From Steromphala cineraria (lineage: Eukaryota; Mollusca; Gastropoda; Trochida; Trochidae), in assembly GCA_916613615.1 (NCBI GenBank), contig OU744726.1, forward strand, positions 68,654,764 to 68,718,763: a DNA stretch of 64,000 nucleotides, given 5' to 3'. Of the stretch, positions 1-11,440 are shown in pieces (the first letter of the stretch is position 1; each line of letters begins with the position of its first letter). A program made the translations under genes and the position numbers. Below the pieces are notes generated by a model that was not told the DNA's origin, did not search any database, and worked only from the letters and a program-made list of their open reading frames with translations.

Positions 1-2446
1 CACCATGTTGAATGAGAGTATCATAGTCGGTGAGTCAATCCACCATGTTGAATGAGAGTATCATAGTCGGTGAGTCTTAGTATAATCCACCATGTTGAAT
101 GAGAGTATCATAGTCGGTGAGTCTTAGTATAATCCACCATGTTGAATGAGAGTATCATAGTCGGTGAGTCAATACACCGTGTTGAATGAGAGTATCATAG
201 TCGGTGAGTCAATCCACCATGTTGAATGAGAGTATCATAGTCGGTGAGTCTTAGTATAATCCACCATGTTGAATGAGAGTATCATAGTCGGTGAGTCTTA
301 GTATAATCCACCATGTTGAATGAGAGTATCATAGTCGGTGAGTCTTAGTATAATCCACCATGTTGAATGAGAGTATCATAGTCGGTGAGTCTTAGTATAA
401 TCCACCATGTTGAATGAGAGTATCATAGTCGGTGAGTCTTAGTATAATCCACCATGTTGAATGAGAGTATCATAGTCAGTGAGTCAATCCACCATGTTGA
501 ATGAGAGTATCATAGTCGGTGAGTCAATCCACAATGTTGAATGAGAGTATCATAGTCGGTGAGTCTATCCACCATGTTGAATGAGAGTATTATAGTGGGT
601 GAGTCAGTCCACCATGTTGAATGAGAGTATCATAGTTGGTGAGTCAATCCACCATGTTGAATGAGAGTATCATAGTCGGTGAGTCAGTCCACCATGTTGA
701 ATGAGAGTATCATAGTCGGTGAGTCAGTCCACCATGTTGAATGAGAGTATCATAGTTGGTGAGTCAGTCCACCATGTTGAATGAGAGTATCATAGTCGGT
801 GAGTCAGTCCACCATGTTGAATGAGAGTATCATAGTCGGTGAGTCAATCCACAATGTTGAATGAGAGTATCATAGTCGGTGAGTCAATCCACCATGTTGA
901 ATGAGAGTATCATAGTCGGTGAGTCAATCCACAATGTTGAATGAGAGTATCATAGTCGGTGAGTCAATCCACAATGTTGAATGAGAGTATCAAAGTCGGT
1001 GAGTCAATCCACCATGTTGAATGAGAGTATCATAGTCGGTGAGTCAATCCACAATGTTGAATGAGAGTATCATAGTCGGTGAGTCAGTCCACCATGTTGA
1101 ATGAGAGTATCATAGTCGGTGAGTCTATCCACCATGTTGAATGAGAGTATCATAGTTGGTGAGTCAGTCCACCATGTTGAATGAGAGTATCATAGTCGGT
1201 AAGTCAGTCCACCATGTTGAATGAGAGTATCAAAGTCGGTGAGTCAGTCCACCATGTTGAATGAGAGTATCATAGTCGGTGAGTCAGTCCACCATGTTGA
1301 ATGAGAGTATCATAGTCGGTGAGTCAATCCACCATGTTGAATGAGAGTATCATAGTCGGTGAGTCAATCCACAATGTTGAATGAGAGTATCATAGTCGGT
1401 GAGTCAATCCACAATGTTGAATGAGAGTATCATAGTCGGTGAGTCAATCCACAATGTTGAATGAGAGTATCAAAGTCGGTGAGTCAATCCACCATGTTGA
1501 ATGAGAGTATCATAGTCGGTGAGTCAGTCCACCATGTTGAATGAGAGTATCATAGTCGGTGAGTCAATCCACAATGTTGAATGAGAGTATCATAGTCGGT
1601 GAGTCAATCCACCATGTTGAATGAGAGTATCATAGTCGGTGAGTCAATCCACAATGTTGAATGAGAGTATCATAGTCGGTGAGTCAATCCACAATGTTGA
1701 ATGAGAGTATCAAAGTCGGTGAGTCAATCCACCATGTTGAATGAGAGTATCATAGTCGGTGAGTCAATCCACAATGTTGAATGAGAGTATCATAGTCGGT
1801 GAGTCAGTCCACCATGTTGAATGAGAGTATCATAGTCGGTGAGTCTATCCACCATGTTGAATGAGAGTATCATAGTTGGTGAGTCAGTCCACCATGTTGA
1901 ATGAGAGTATCATAGTCGGTGAGTCAATCCACCATGTTGAATGAGTATCATAGTCGGTGAGTCAATCCACCATGTTGAATGAGTATCATAGTCGGTGAGT
2001 CAATCCACAATGTTGAATGAGAGTATCATAGTCGGTGAGTCAATCCACCATGTTGAATGAGAGTATCATAGTCGGTGAGTCAGTCCACCATGTTGAATGA
2101 GAGTATCATAGTTGGTGAGTCAATCCACCATGTTGAATGAGTATCATAGTCGGTGAGTCAATCCACCATGTTGAATGAGAGTATCATAGTCGGTGAGTCA
2201 GTCCACCATGTTGAATGAGTATTATTGTCGGTGAGTCAATCCACAATGTTGAATGAGAGTATCATAGTCGGTGAGTCAATCCACAATGTTGAATGAGAGT
2301 ATCATAGTCGGTGAGTCAGTCCACCATGTTGAATGAGAGTATTATTGTCGGTGAGTCAGTCCAGCATGTTGAATGAGAGCTAGTATCATAGTCTGTGAGT
2401 CAATTCACCATGTTGAATGAGAGTATTATTGTCGGTGAGTCAATCT
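1..2446. repeat. 40-bp satellite array with higher-order structure
   Basis: About 60 tandem copies of a 40-bp monomer containing the core 'atgttgaatgagagtatc'. Some monomers carry a 10-bp insertion with 'cttagtataatc' (50-bp form, mostly in 60-470) and some lack four bases (36-bp form, 1930-2220). Variant bases recur in register: the 'caaagtcgg' variant sits at 991, 1231, 1471 and 1711, exactly 240 bp apart. The block 781-1200 is identical to 1501-1920, a 720-bp shift. There are no unique spacers, so this is not a CRISPR array. It runs off the left edge and probably lies in an intron or upstream of the receptor gene that follows. Confidence 0.97.
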
Positions 2447-2500
2447 CAGACATTTGAGTACTGATATACCCCTTAGTAACCTGCTGGTGCAAGATGAATA

Positions 2501-2694
2501 TCATCTTCCTACGCAAAGCCTAAAACGCCAGCTTCCAAAATGTCAGTTTTATGCCTTACTGCAGACCCTTTACTTTTCTGTGCTGCTATAGTGCCCCTAC
2601 AGGCTAGAGATTAAGCACAGATAACTCAAGGCTATGCAGCAATGCTTAAAATTACAGTTTGGAAACTGGCGTTTTAGGCCTTACATAGGAAGAT
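2501..2694. mobile_element. Foldback MITE, family D copy 1
   Basis: A 194-bp element whose ends are inverted copies: 'tcatcttcctacgcaaagcc' at the left and the complementary 'ggccttacataggaagatg' at the right. The arms extend inward for roughly 70 bp with mismatches. A second copy of the same family is at 30656-30849. No coding capacity. Confidence 0.75.
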
Positions 2695-2969
2695 GGATGA
2701 ATATTTACTGGATGAAGTTGTGGTTATATGAATTTTCAAATTTAAGAATAATGATATATTTTTTCAGATCATCTGATGAATCAATCATTAAATTTAGGGG
2801 TACATTCAGAAAAGTTTGATTTTGATAATGATTTTTCACGATTGCCTATCTTTTGAAATGTATATATTTTTAAATTTACAATTCCCATAACCTTTTGTGT
2901 CAGTTTAGTTCCATAATTATTATTATATTATACTGACCCATAACTAACATTAAATTTCATTTTGCACAG

Positions 2970-3080
2970 AGGGTGCGATTCCAACTCCACCAACCTCAAC
3001 CTCAACCTCGACCTCAGCCCCGCCCACAACCCCACCTTCAACCTCAACGTCAAGCCAAGGTTCAGACACAGGCGACCAGA
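2970..3080 (+). CDS. SEFIR receptor, Ser/Thr/Pro-rich stalk exon (partial gene)
   Basis: This is the first exon of the receptor gene visible in the window. It follows a 'ttttgcacag' acceptor and ends at an 'A|gtaagc' donor, phase 1 at both ends, 111 nt long. Read in the frame that joins the next exon it encodes almost only Thr, Ser and Pro (for example PTPPTSTSTSTSAPPTTPP), like a mucin-type O-glycosylated extracellular stalk. It connects in phase to the transmembrane exon 6.4 kb downstream. No other exon is evident between them, though a small phase-1 cassette could be missed. The ligand-binding ectodomain must lie upstream of the window. The composition is low-complexity, so the assignment rests on splice sites, phase and position. 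Confidence 0.62.
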
Positions 3081-3314
3081 GTAAGCCAAAATAATCTTAA
3101 CACTTATCTCTCTGTACTTACCATTCCTTCCTGTAACTTTCCTGCATGTCTGAATAAAAAAACCTTTCTAACCACTGACTGTTTCTATTTTTTCACATCA
3201 TCAGTTCTGTAGAAATTAACCCTTTACATGCTATAGGTGTATGGTTCTTGAGTGAGTGAGTGAATTATAGTTTTACGCTGTTGGGGCAATATATCAGCCA
3301 TTAGCAGTATCTAT

Positions 3315-3720
3315 TAAGGATGGGTATCGTTATTCATTTCTGTATTGCAATATATTCCGATATAAGCATTTTGCAATACGTATTGAAATATATTGGTACT
3401 TTTCAAATTGAAGAATTCGCATGCTGTCTTGTCTACATATGAGCATAAACAACAATCATCATTGCTCAGCTATGAGCCGTTTCGGAAAGGGATATTTTTC
3501 TATCACTGTTTATGATCTGTATACATATTTGAGCTATTTTCACAACACATCTTCACACTTTGTTTCAAACTTTCTGTAAATCATTTTTATTTGGTTGTGT
3601 TTTGGGGAAATTTGAGATAGAAATTGCTCATTTCAAAATGTTCGATATATTGGATATTTTCAGACGTGTGTACCGATTTGTATCATGTTTCAATATATTG
3701 ATATCCTTAGTATCAATGAT
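3315..3720 (+). mobile_element. Non-autonomous DNA transposon, family E copy 1
   Basis: Starts 'taaggatgggtatcgtt' and is rich in 'caatatattg' motifs. A copy in the opposite orientation at 50585-50973 shares the start and long internal stretches (for example 'gctcagctatgagccgtt' and 'gagctattttcacaacac'). The size and shared edge fit a hAT-like or similar non-autonomous element; the class is a guess. The right edge is approximate. Confidence 0.6.
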
Positions 3721-3793
3721 TGTTGAATACCAAGTTTGGTTTCACTGGTATTCAATTTCACCCTCTACCAGTAAGTGGTCTAAAATCACTTTT

Positions 3794-6157
3794 TAGCTCA
3801 TCAGGTCTGAAAGACCCGATGGGCTTATGGCATGGCAAGGTGTCCGGCGTCCGTCCGTCCATCCGTAAACTTTTCACATTTTCCACTTCTTCTCCAGAAC
3901 CAATGACTCTAAAGAGCTGAAATTTGATATGCAGACTCCTTGGCCAATGGGGATTCTAAATTGTAGATTTCGTGACCCCATGACCCCAAATGGGGTCACA
4001 GGGGTCAAAACTTTAAAAACCTATTTTCATCTTCTTCTCCAGTTCCAAAAGGTCTAGAGAGCTGAAAAGTTGTGAGAAGACTCCTTGGCCAATGGGGATT
4101 CTAAATTGTAGATTTCGTGACCCCATGACCCCAAATGGGGTCACGGGGGTCAAAACTTTAAGATCCTATTTACATCTTCTTCTCCAGTTCCAAAAGGTCT
4201 AGAGAGCTGAAAAGTTGTGAGTAGACTCCTTGGCAAATGGGGATTCTAAATTGTAGATTTCGTGACCCCATGACCCCAAATGGGGTCACAGGGGTCAAAA
4301 CCTTAAAAACCTATTTTCATCTTCTTCTCCAGTTCCAAAAGGTCTAGAGAGCTGAAAAGTTGTAAGTAAACTCCTTGGCCAATGGGGATTCTAAATTGTA
4401 GATTTCTTGACCCAATGACCCCAAATGGGGTCACAGGGGTCAAAACTTTAAGATCCTATTTTCATCTTCTTCTCCAGTTCCAAAAGGTCTAGAGAGCTGA
4501 AAAGTTGTGAGTAGACTCTTTGGCCAATTAAGATTCTAAATTTTACATTTAATTACCCCTTGACTCCAATTGGGGTCACAGGGGTCAAAACCTTAAAGAA
4601 CTATTTTCATCAAAAGTCTGATGAGCTACAGAGCCCATGGCTCTATTTTTAGCTCATCAGGACTGAAAGTCCAGATGGGCTTATGGCATGGCCCGTCTTC
4701 CGTCGTCCGTCCGTCCGTCGTCTGTCGTCCGTCCGTAAACTTTTGACACTTTCGACTTCTCCTCATGAACCATACTCATTAGAGAGCTGAAATTTTGTGT
4801 ACAAGTACCTTAGCATACGGAGATTCTAATTTGTAACTTTGGTGACCCTGTGACCCCAAATAGGGTCACAGGGGTCACAACTTTAAAAATCTATTTTCAT
4901 CTTCTTCTTCAGTTCCAGAAGAACTAGAGAGTTAAAAATGATATGTGCACACTCCTTGGCCAATGGGGATTCTAATTTGTAACTTTGGTGACCCTGTGAT
5001 CCCAAATAGGGTCACAGGGGTCACAACCTTAAATACCTATTTTCATCTTCTTCTCCAGTTCTAAAAGGACTAGAGAGTTAAAAAAGGATATGTGCAGACT
5101 CCTTGGCCAATGGGGATTCTAAATTGTAGATTTCGTGACCCCATGACCCAAAATAGGGTCACAGGGGTCACAACCTTAAAAACCTATTTTCATCTTCTTC
5201 TCCAGTTCTAAAAGGACTAGAGAGTTGAAAGTGATACGTGCAGACTCCTTGGACAATGGGGATTCTAATTTGTAACTTTGGTGAACCTGTGACCCCAAAT
5301 AGGGTCACAGGGGTCACAACCTTAAAAACCTATTTTCATCTTCTTCTCCAGTTCTAAAAGGACTAGAGAGTTGAAAATGATATGTGCAGACTCCTTGGCC
5401 AATCGGGATTCTTAATTTTAGATTTCGTGACCCCATGACCCCAAATAGGGTCACAGGGGTCACAACCTTAAAAACCAATTCTCATCTTCTTCTCCAGTTC
5501 CAAAAGGTCTAGAGAGTTAATATTGATATGTGCAGACTCCTTGGACAATGGGGATTCTAATTTGTAACTTTGTCGGCCCTGTGACCCCAAATAGGGTCAC
5601 GGGTCACAACCTTAAAAACCTATTTTCATCTTTTTCTCAAGTTCCAAAAGGTCTAGAGAGTTGAAATTATATGTGCAGACTCCTTGGCCAATGGGGATTC
5701 TAAATTGTAGATTTCGTGACCCCATGACCCCAAATAGGGTCACAGGGGTCACAACCTTAAAAACTTATTTTCATCATCATCTTTAGCTCCAAAAGGTCTA
5801 TTGAGCTGAAAGACTGCATGTAGACTCCTTGGCCAATTGGGATTCTAAACTGTAGGTTTTGTGACCCCATGACCCCAAATAGGGTCACAGGGGTCACAAT
5901 CTTAAAAACCTATTTTTCTCCATAAGATGACAGTCTATGGCAAATTTATTTCTCCTTGGATATTTTAGTGTGGACTTCTTTCACTGTCTGATACTGGCGA
6001 TCTAGAAACTGTTGAATAATAATACATTTGTTTTGTCATTTTTTTATAGGTTTTCTTGCAATAGGTAACATCAGTTTCATTTTTAGCTCATCTGGCCTGT
6101 ATAAAGCAAACTTGATATGATGCCTGATGAGCTACAGAGCTAATGGCTCTATTTTTT
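3794..6157 (+). repeat. Composite interspersed repeat with internal ~145-bp tandem units
   Basis: Begins 'agctcatcaggtctgaaag' and contains about 14 degenerate units of roughly 145 bp, each with 'ctccttggccaatggg' followed by 'gtgaccccatgacccc' and 'ggggtcacaggggtca'. An end motif (ctgatgagctacagagcc, near 4618) sits directly against a second start motif at 4650, so at least two elements are abutted. A short third copy ends near 6157. Shared inverted ends (agctcatcag / ctgatgagct) suggest a non-autonomous transposon. A relative in inverse orientation is at 40118-40401. No coding potential. Confidence 0.8.
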
Positions 6158-6702
6158 CATTATCTCTTGAAAATGAACAACAAAATGGCAAAATTGTACC
6201 GATTGAAAGTCTTTAATCACTAAAAGGGTTCTTAGATGACTGTTGTCCATTTCTATAACTTGATTTATTTGTATATGTTCACACCTAAGTGACGACATGA
6301 AGTTTTCACTTTCGATCCTTATTTAAGACTATAGAAAATCGGGTTGAGTTTCTTATCCCCTGAAGAAAATATTGTTTAGCAAATACTTCAAAGGGGAAAA
6401 TTTCAAATAATCATTACAAACCATGCTGCAGCACCTAAGTCTAAGTCATTCCACCTTTGGTTAACTTGACTGTGATCTATTCAATCTTTTGGACTCTCCT
6501 ACACGAGGAAGTTGATATCTATGGAGTCTATGAACAGTTTTTCTAAAGCATCCAGTTTGAGGAATGTTCACTTTACCGTCTAATAAGAGTCTTACCTCTC
6601 GGCTGGCTCTGAAATGAAACTTTCCTACAACCATCTATACTTCTCAATCAAAAGACACCATTTATAGAGCTTGGCATATGTGGCTCCCAACAACTCATTG
6701 AA

Positions 6703-6935
6703 CATCCTGTCTCAGGGTACGAACGTTACGCTAACTACACTAATCTGTACCCTGAGCTCAGAAGCTAGATTCGCACGAGCGGCCCGACTTGGGATATAGC
6801 CAATCAAACCATTTTCTCACCCCCTTCTCGATAAAATTTCAACGAGAAAATGTTTTGATTTGGGCCGGGCGAGCGAATCTAGCTTCTGAGCAGATTAGTG
6901 GAGTTAGCGTAACGTTCATACCCTGAGACAGGATG
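6703..6935. mobile_element. Foldback MITE, family A copy 1
   Basis: The ends are inverted repeats (catcctgtctcagggtacga ... complementary 'accctgagacaggatg') with arms of about 100 bp, including 'cccgacttgggatatagcc' and related sequence. Further copies are at 9596-9833 and 46074-46328. Confidence 0.85.
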
Positions 6936-8108
6936 CTCATGCATTGTCTCTTTAAAGAACCACTCCGTGAGTAGTTGGGAGTCACATATTACAATCTCTA
7001 TCAAACTTCAATAGTGTCATTTAATAGAGGAGTATTGATTGTTGCAAAAAAGTATCATTTTAAAGCTAATTGACTGTATATGGTGACAATAGGAAGGTTT
7101 GATGTTGCGATTGTGATCAAAACCAGACAATGATGCCGGTCAATCAGCCAAACGTAATTTTGGAAACTTATTGAAAGCATTCAGAATGACAGGTACAAGT
7201 TGATACTGTTTAAGGTATCTTAAGTTATATATATTTGCACTTAGATACACAAGCAAGTGAACAAACTTAAAGAGATACAGAGTATGTTGAAAGGATCACA
7301 TATGTCAAATTTTGAAATCGATGTTATTACATCGGGAACCACTTACTGTTACTGAAAATAACAAGTTAAAGGTCAATCAGTACATTTGAGCAAAAATACG
7401 GCCATTCAAAATCGGGATTTTGATCGAAAACCGGACAATGTGGCTCGAGTGGCGCTCGCAAATTCTCCAAACATAATTTTGATACCTTGTCATAAGCTGA
7501 CAGGAAGATATATTTGATTTGAGAGTGTTTATTAGGTATTGTAACTAATAGGTAGATTAATTCAATTTAATTTAATTGGATGCATAATTTCGAATATTAA
7601 ACGTATTTGAGATGTTTTCTTGATTTTTCCATAAAATCAATCATTTTAGAGATATCATGCATAAATGGATATATTTGCAAGTCTAGTGATGAGATATGAA
7701 CTTCAATCAGCATATTAGATATTTTTTAGCTTACCAAAACCAAATAAAATTTTAAGAAAGATTCTCTGTGTCATTTTAATGGGCTATATAAGTAGTTACC
7801 ATGAAATTGGATGTGTGAATTTTCCCTGCGTGAACATTAATGACTGTTTTCAGATATTCATGAAAACAAAGATTTATTGTATAATTGCCATTTTAAGATG
7901 AATGTGTGAGATTTTAAAAAAAATTTTATATGATGATTTTTGCCATTTACGTTGTATCAAAGCAACAACAAAAAGAGGTAATGGTAATGATTACAAAATA
8001 GCTTAATGTTTGTTTGAAACATGACTTTGTGTGCTTCTTAAAATCTCTATTTTTATCAGAGCTGCTATGCATGTGATATTTATATATTGAATATGCCTTG
8101 GATCAACA

Positions 8109-9014
8109 TACCGTATATGACCGGGTATAAGCCGACCCCCTTTCTCAACCCCCCAAATTCCAGTCAAAACCTAGTATCTCATGTATAGACCGACCCCCCT
8201 CTTCGCAGCTCTATTTTGCTGACAGTAAGTCGATATGATGCCAGTTGCATTTTGTCGATACAATATTAAATGTGTAAATATATCAGATTTTCTCACACGT
8301 TTTCTATATTTTATTATTTCAAAATTAACATGCAGTTAATTGAAATATTTGTGTATATAAAAGTCGAAGAATAACGATCAGAAATATAACCATGAGCAAA
8401 AAATTATATAAGGAATGTTATTCGTCGTCACAAAATTACGATTGAAATTCAAACATCGTGCTTTCACAAGTGTATCTTTGACTAAGATTTGATTGAATTT
8501 CGATAAGATATGATTGATAAGTTTGGAAATATGTCTTATTAATACTTTAAAATTTACAACAAGACTTTTGAAGTGATAACTCTTGATAATATTGCACTCT
8601 TGTCTTCTGCACTCTTGATGATATTTGAAAAAACGGGTTTCAATTGCCGATCGTGGATGCGAGTGAAGCCACATCGATCTGCCGAAATCTAACAGTACGT
8701 GAAGGTTGCTTGAATATTTCATATTAATATATCTTTATATAATTTTCAACTTCTCTTTGTACATTTTCTTTCAAAACAACAACACAACAAAAGTATTTTT
8801 ATTTTACAAGTTCAATATAGAAATGACCTCGATGATGTGCATGTTGCTTCCTGTGTAAACATCGACTCGCGAACTCGCTGGGCTGACGATACTCGTGCTT
8901 GGTCTCTTGATTTTTTTCATCTGCATCATATAACTCAGGTATAGACCGACCCCCTTCTCTGACCCCCTAATTTCTGGTGTCAAATTCTCGGCTTATACCC
9001 GGTCATATACGGTA
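8109..9014. mobile_element. DNA transposon remnant with 'accgtatatgaccgggtat' inverted ends
   Basis: A 906-bp element bounded by near-perfect inverted ends ('taccgtatatgaccgggtat' and 'atacccggtcatatacggta') flanked by TA. The sub-terminal parts repeat 'agaccgacccccttct'. An AT-rich open frame of 114 codons on the minus strand (8378-8722) resembles nothing I know and is probably not a gene. The end sequence recalls pogo/Tigger-type elements, an inference from the TIR and TA target. A truncated copy is at 43780-43861. Confidence 0.75.
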
Positions 9015-9446
9015 CTAGAGATATAGACACGTGTACAGATTCATAGGATGTATTTTTGTGATGAATACTTTTTCTTTTTTTTTTGACAGAGGCTAAGTTA
9101 ATAATTTCATTCCCAAAAACCTCTTTTACAAATTGGCTAAATTCCATGGTTGCACAATACCCTACCAGAATACTCTTTCTTGTTAGTTCAAATGTGGGGT
9201 TTCACCTACAACTGACAATTGTCTTGTAGGAAATCTGTTATTTTGATGCACTGATTGAAGAAATTCAATATGATACAGACCGAATGCTCTGTTGAATAAG
9301 GTTACTGATTGCACAATTAGTTTTGATTTAATAATCTTGTCATAAAGTGCTCTACTTGTGACAAAGTTTACAAGGGTAAAATAACCCTGACAGGAGAGAA
9401 TTATTACGCATGTGTTTGATATTTTCATTTATTTCTCTCATACCAG

Positions 9447-9578
9447 CCCCTGCTGTTGATGAAGTTACACAGCACGAAGACAACTCGACGCTGCTGGTGG
9501 CAGCGATCCTTGGTTCGTTGATGGGTCTTGCTCTGGTCTGTCTCTTGGCATACTGTATTTGGAAAAAGAGGCGAGGTG
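9447..9578 (+). CDS. SEFIR receptor, transmembrane exon
   Basis: A 132-nt exon (44 codons), phase 1 on both sides, with a 'ctcataccag' acceptor and a 'G|gtaagt' donor. It encodes a short acidic extracellular stretch with a potential N-glycosylation site (NST), one hydrophobic helix of about 23 residues (LLVAAILGSLMGLALVCLLA), and a basic stop-transfer cluster (WKKRRG). This gives a type I orientation with the SEFIR domain in the cytosol. A foldback MITE (9596) begins only 17 bp past the donor site. Confidence 0.88.
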
Positions 9579-9595
9579 GTAAGTAATTCTCTTCA

Positions 9596-9833
9596 CATCC
9601 TGTTTAAGGGTACGAACGTTACGTTTACTCCACTGATCTGTACCCTGGGCTCAGAAGCTAGTCGTCGCGCGGCCCGACTTGGGATATAGCCAATCAAATC
9701 ATTTTCTAGTGGAAATTTTATCAAGAAGGTGGCGGGCTATATCCCAAGTCGGGCCGCACAAACGAATCTAGCTTCTGGGCCCGGGGTACAGATTAGGATA
9801 GTAAACGTAACGTTTGTACCCTGAGACAGGATG
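9596..9833. mobile_element. Foldback MITE, family A copy 2
   Basis: Same family as 6703-6935. Ends 'catcctgtttaagggtacga' and 'accctgagacaggatg', with inverted arms including 'ggcccgacttgggatatagc'. It starts 17 bp inside the intron after the transmembrane exon, so a stable RNA hairpin would form next to that 5' splice site. Confidence 0.85.
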
Positions 9834-10084
9834 TTCTCTTCAGGATTCCTTAGATAATTTTTTTGTAGCGATTTCACTCTGCAACCAGTAACAAAAATAT
9901 TTACAGACCTTTTTTTGGAATGAATAAGGCAATTTGGATCCATCGTAACAATTAATGCCTTTCCTACTTCTTGGTTGTGGGATTTATTGCACTTAATTCT
10001 TCAAAATTGGATTTGTAAAACTTTTCAGAATGACAATATTCTTTTATGCTCTCTTCTTTGATAACATGGATTTATACCTGTCTA

Positions 10085-10575
10085 ATTATGTCCCCCTCAA
10101 AGCTTTGCGGGAGACAAAGTGTTTCATGTCCGTCTGTGATTCCGTGGTTCCGTTATCTGTGTTTCCGAAAAGTATTCTTTTCTGGCTCATATCTTAAAAA
10201 CGTTCAATATTATTTTTACAAAACTTTGTATGCGGCTAGATCTAGTGGTGGAGTGGTGCCTTTTTGCTATTTTGGTTATTCTGAATTTTCAATTTTTTTC
10301 TGTTTTCCATGGAAATAATTTGAACTTAGTGAATATTGGGGGTAGGTCCATTTCCATGCTATTGCTTAAAAACTATTAGATATTTATTTTACTAAACCTT
10401 GTATGTGCTTTGATATAGTGGAGGAGTGTTGCCTTTTTCTACTTTGGTTGTTCTGAATTTTTGTTCTGGTTTCCATGGAAACAATTTAAACTTAGTACAT
10501 ATTGGGGATAGGGTCATTCTTTTATTAAAAGTTAGGGCGGGGGCCATCCCAGTGCATCACATGCACATATTTCTA
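10085..10575 (+). repeat. Interspersed repeat, 'tgtccccctcaaagctttgcggg' type
   Basis: Contains two related halves (from about 10195 and 10370) sharing 'gtggaggagtg-ttgcctttt' and 'ttccatggaaa' motifs, and ends in a G-rich segment (gggcgggggcc). It resembles the family at 24955-25402 and 47542-49480, which have clearer 'cccccgc...' ends. It lies in the receptor intron. Edges are approximate. Confidence 0.5.
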
Positions 10576-10717
10576 GTTGGTAATAGAAACAGGATAACAA
10601 TATGAACAACTGAACACATATTGTTTCATTTCTTTGATTGTTAATTGACATAAAATTAAATCATCAATCTTTTCCATTGCTTTCTGAAACTATAAGATGG
10701 TAATGATTCTGTTGCAG

Positions 10718-10777
10718 GAAACATCACGCTGCCATCATTCTTGGCAAATAATAAGATGAATACACAACCTGCTAATG
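10718..10777 (+). CDS. SEFIR receptor, juxtamembrane exon
   Basis: A 60-nt exon (20 codons), phase 1 to phase 1, acceptor 'ctgttgcag' and donor 'G|gtaagtc'. It encodes the cytoplasmic linker NITLPSFLANNKMNTQPANG between the transmembrane helix and the SEFIR domain. It has no recognised motif. Because its length is a multiple of three and both sides are phase 1, it could be skipped without breaking the frame, which would bring the SEFIR domain closer to the membrane. Confidence 0.75.
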
Positions 10778-11440
10778 GTAAGTCATTTCAGAAATTTCTT
10801 TTGATAAATTTTTGATTTTCTTCTTAAAAAATGTTCACTATTCTTTTAAACTGGCATTATGACCATGAAATTTTGAGTATCTGACAAGGGCATTTTTTAA
10901 AGAAGTTATTGACTGATATTGTTTTGGAATAATTTTATGATTAAAGCACAATATGAATTTGTAAACAAACAAAATGAAAACTAAGAGTGTATTCCTTTTC
11001 TAGGTATCTTTAACAATTAAAGATATTTTCAAATTATTTCATTTCTTTCACTAGAGGCTTCAGGTTTATTTCTAGTTTATATCTATCTATTGTTCATCTG
11101 TAAGTTTTCTTTCAGGCACACAATAAATTTAACAATCTCATGAAAATGAAATCAAACCAATAATCAAATCTTGATGCATTTCTGATCTGAGTACCGCTTT
11201 ATAGGGGTCATGTCAAGTGACCTTGACTTTGACCTTTGACCTTTTCATATATATGTTCCAATTGATATGAATTATTGAAGATTTTCCTGAAATGATTGTT
11301 TTTACCTGGAGTGACTTAGATCACCTTACAAAATTTTATAGAGCAGTAATCTCATAAAGTCAGGGAGGTGTAGCTTTAAATTTGAACTGATTTTAATGAG
11401 ATTTTTATCCTATTATAATTCAATTTATTCCTCATTACAG

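Larger units (their letters stand above)
3081..9446 (+). other. Large receptor intron, filled with repeats
   Basis: A 6.4-kb interval between the stalk exon and the transmembrane exon. It holds several transposon-derived repeats, listed separately (3315-3720, 3794-6157, 6703-6935, 8109-9014). At 3245-3310 there is a 'gagtgagtgagtg ... ttttacgctg' fragment, similar to one at 52530-52575; I remember this motif as common in gastropod genomes. I see no convincing exon in the rest. Confidence 0.6.

Noticed and set aside
1..2446. CRISPR-like array
   Set aside because: The repeats are contiguous without unique spacers and the surroundings are eukaryotic; this is a satellite.
8378..8722. 114-codon minus-strand frame
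   Set aside because: It lies wholly inside the TIR-bounded transposon at 8109-9014, with AT-biased codons and no recognisable transposase motif.
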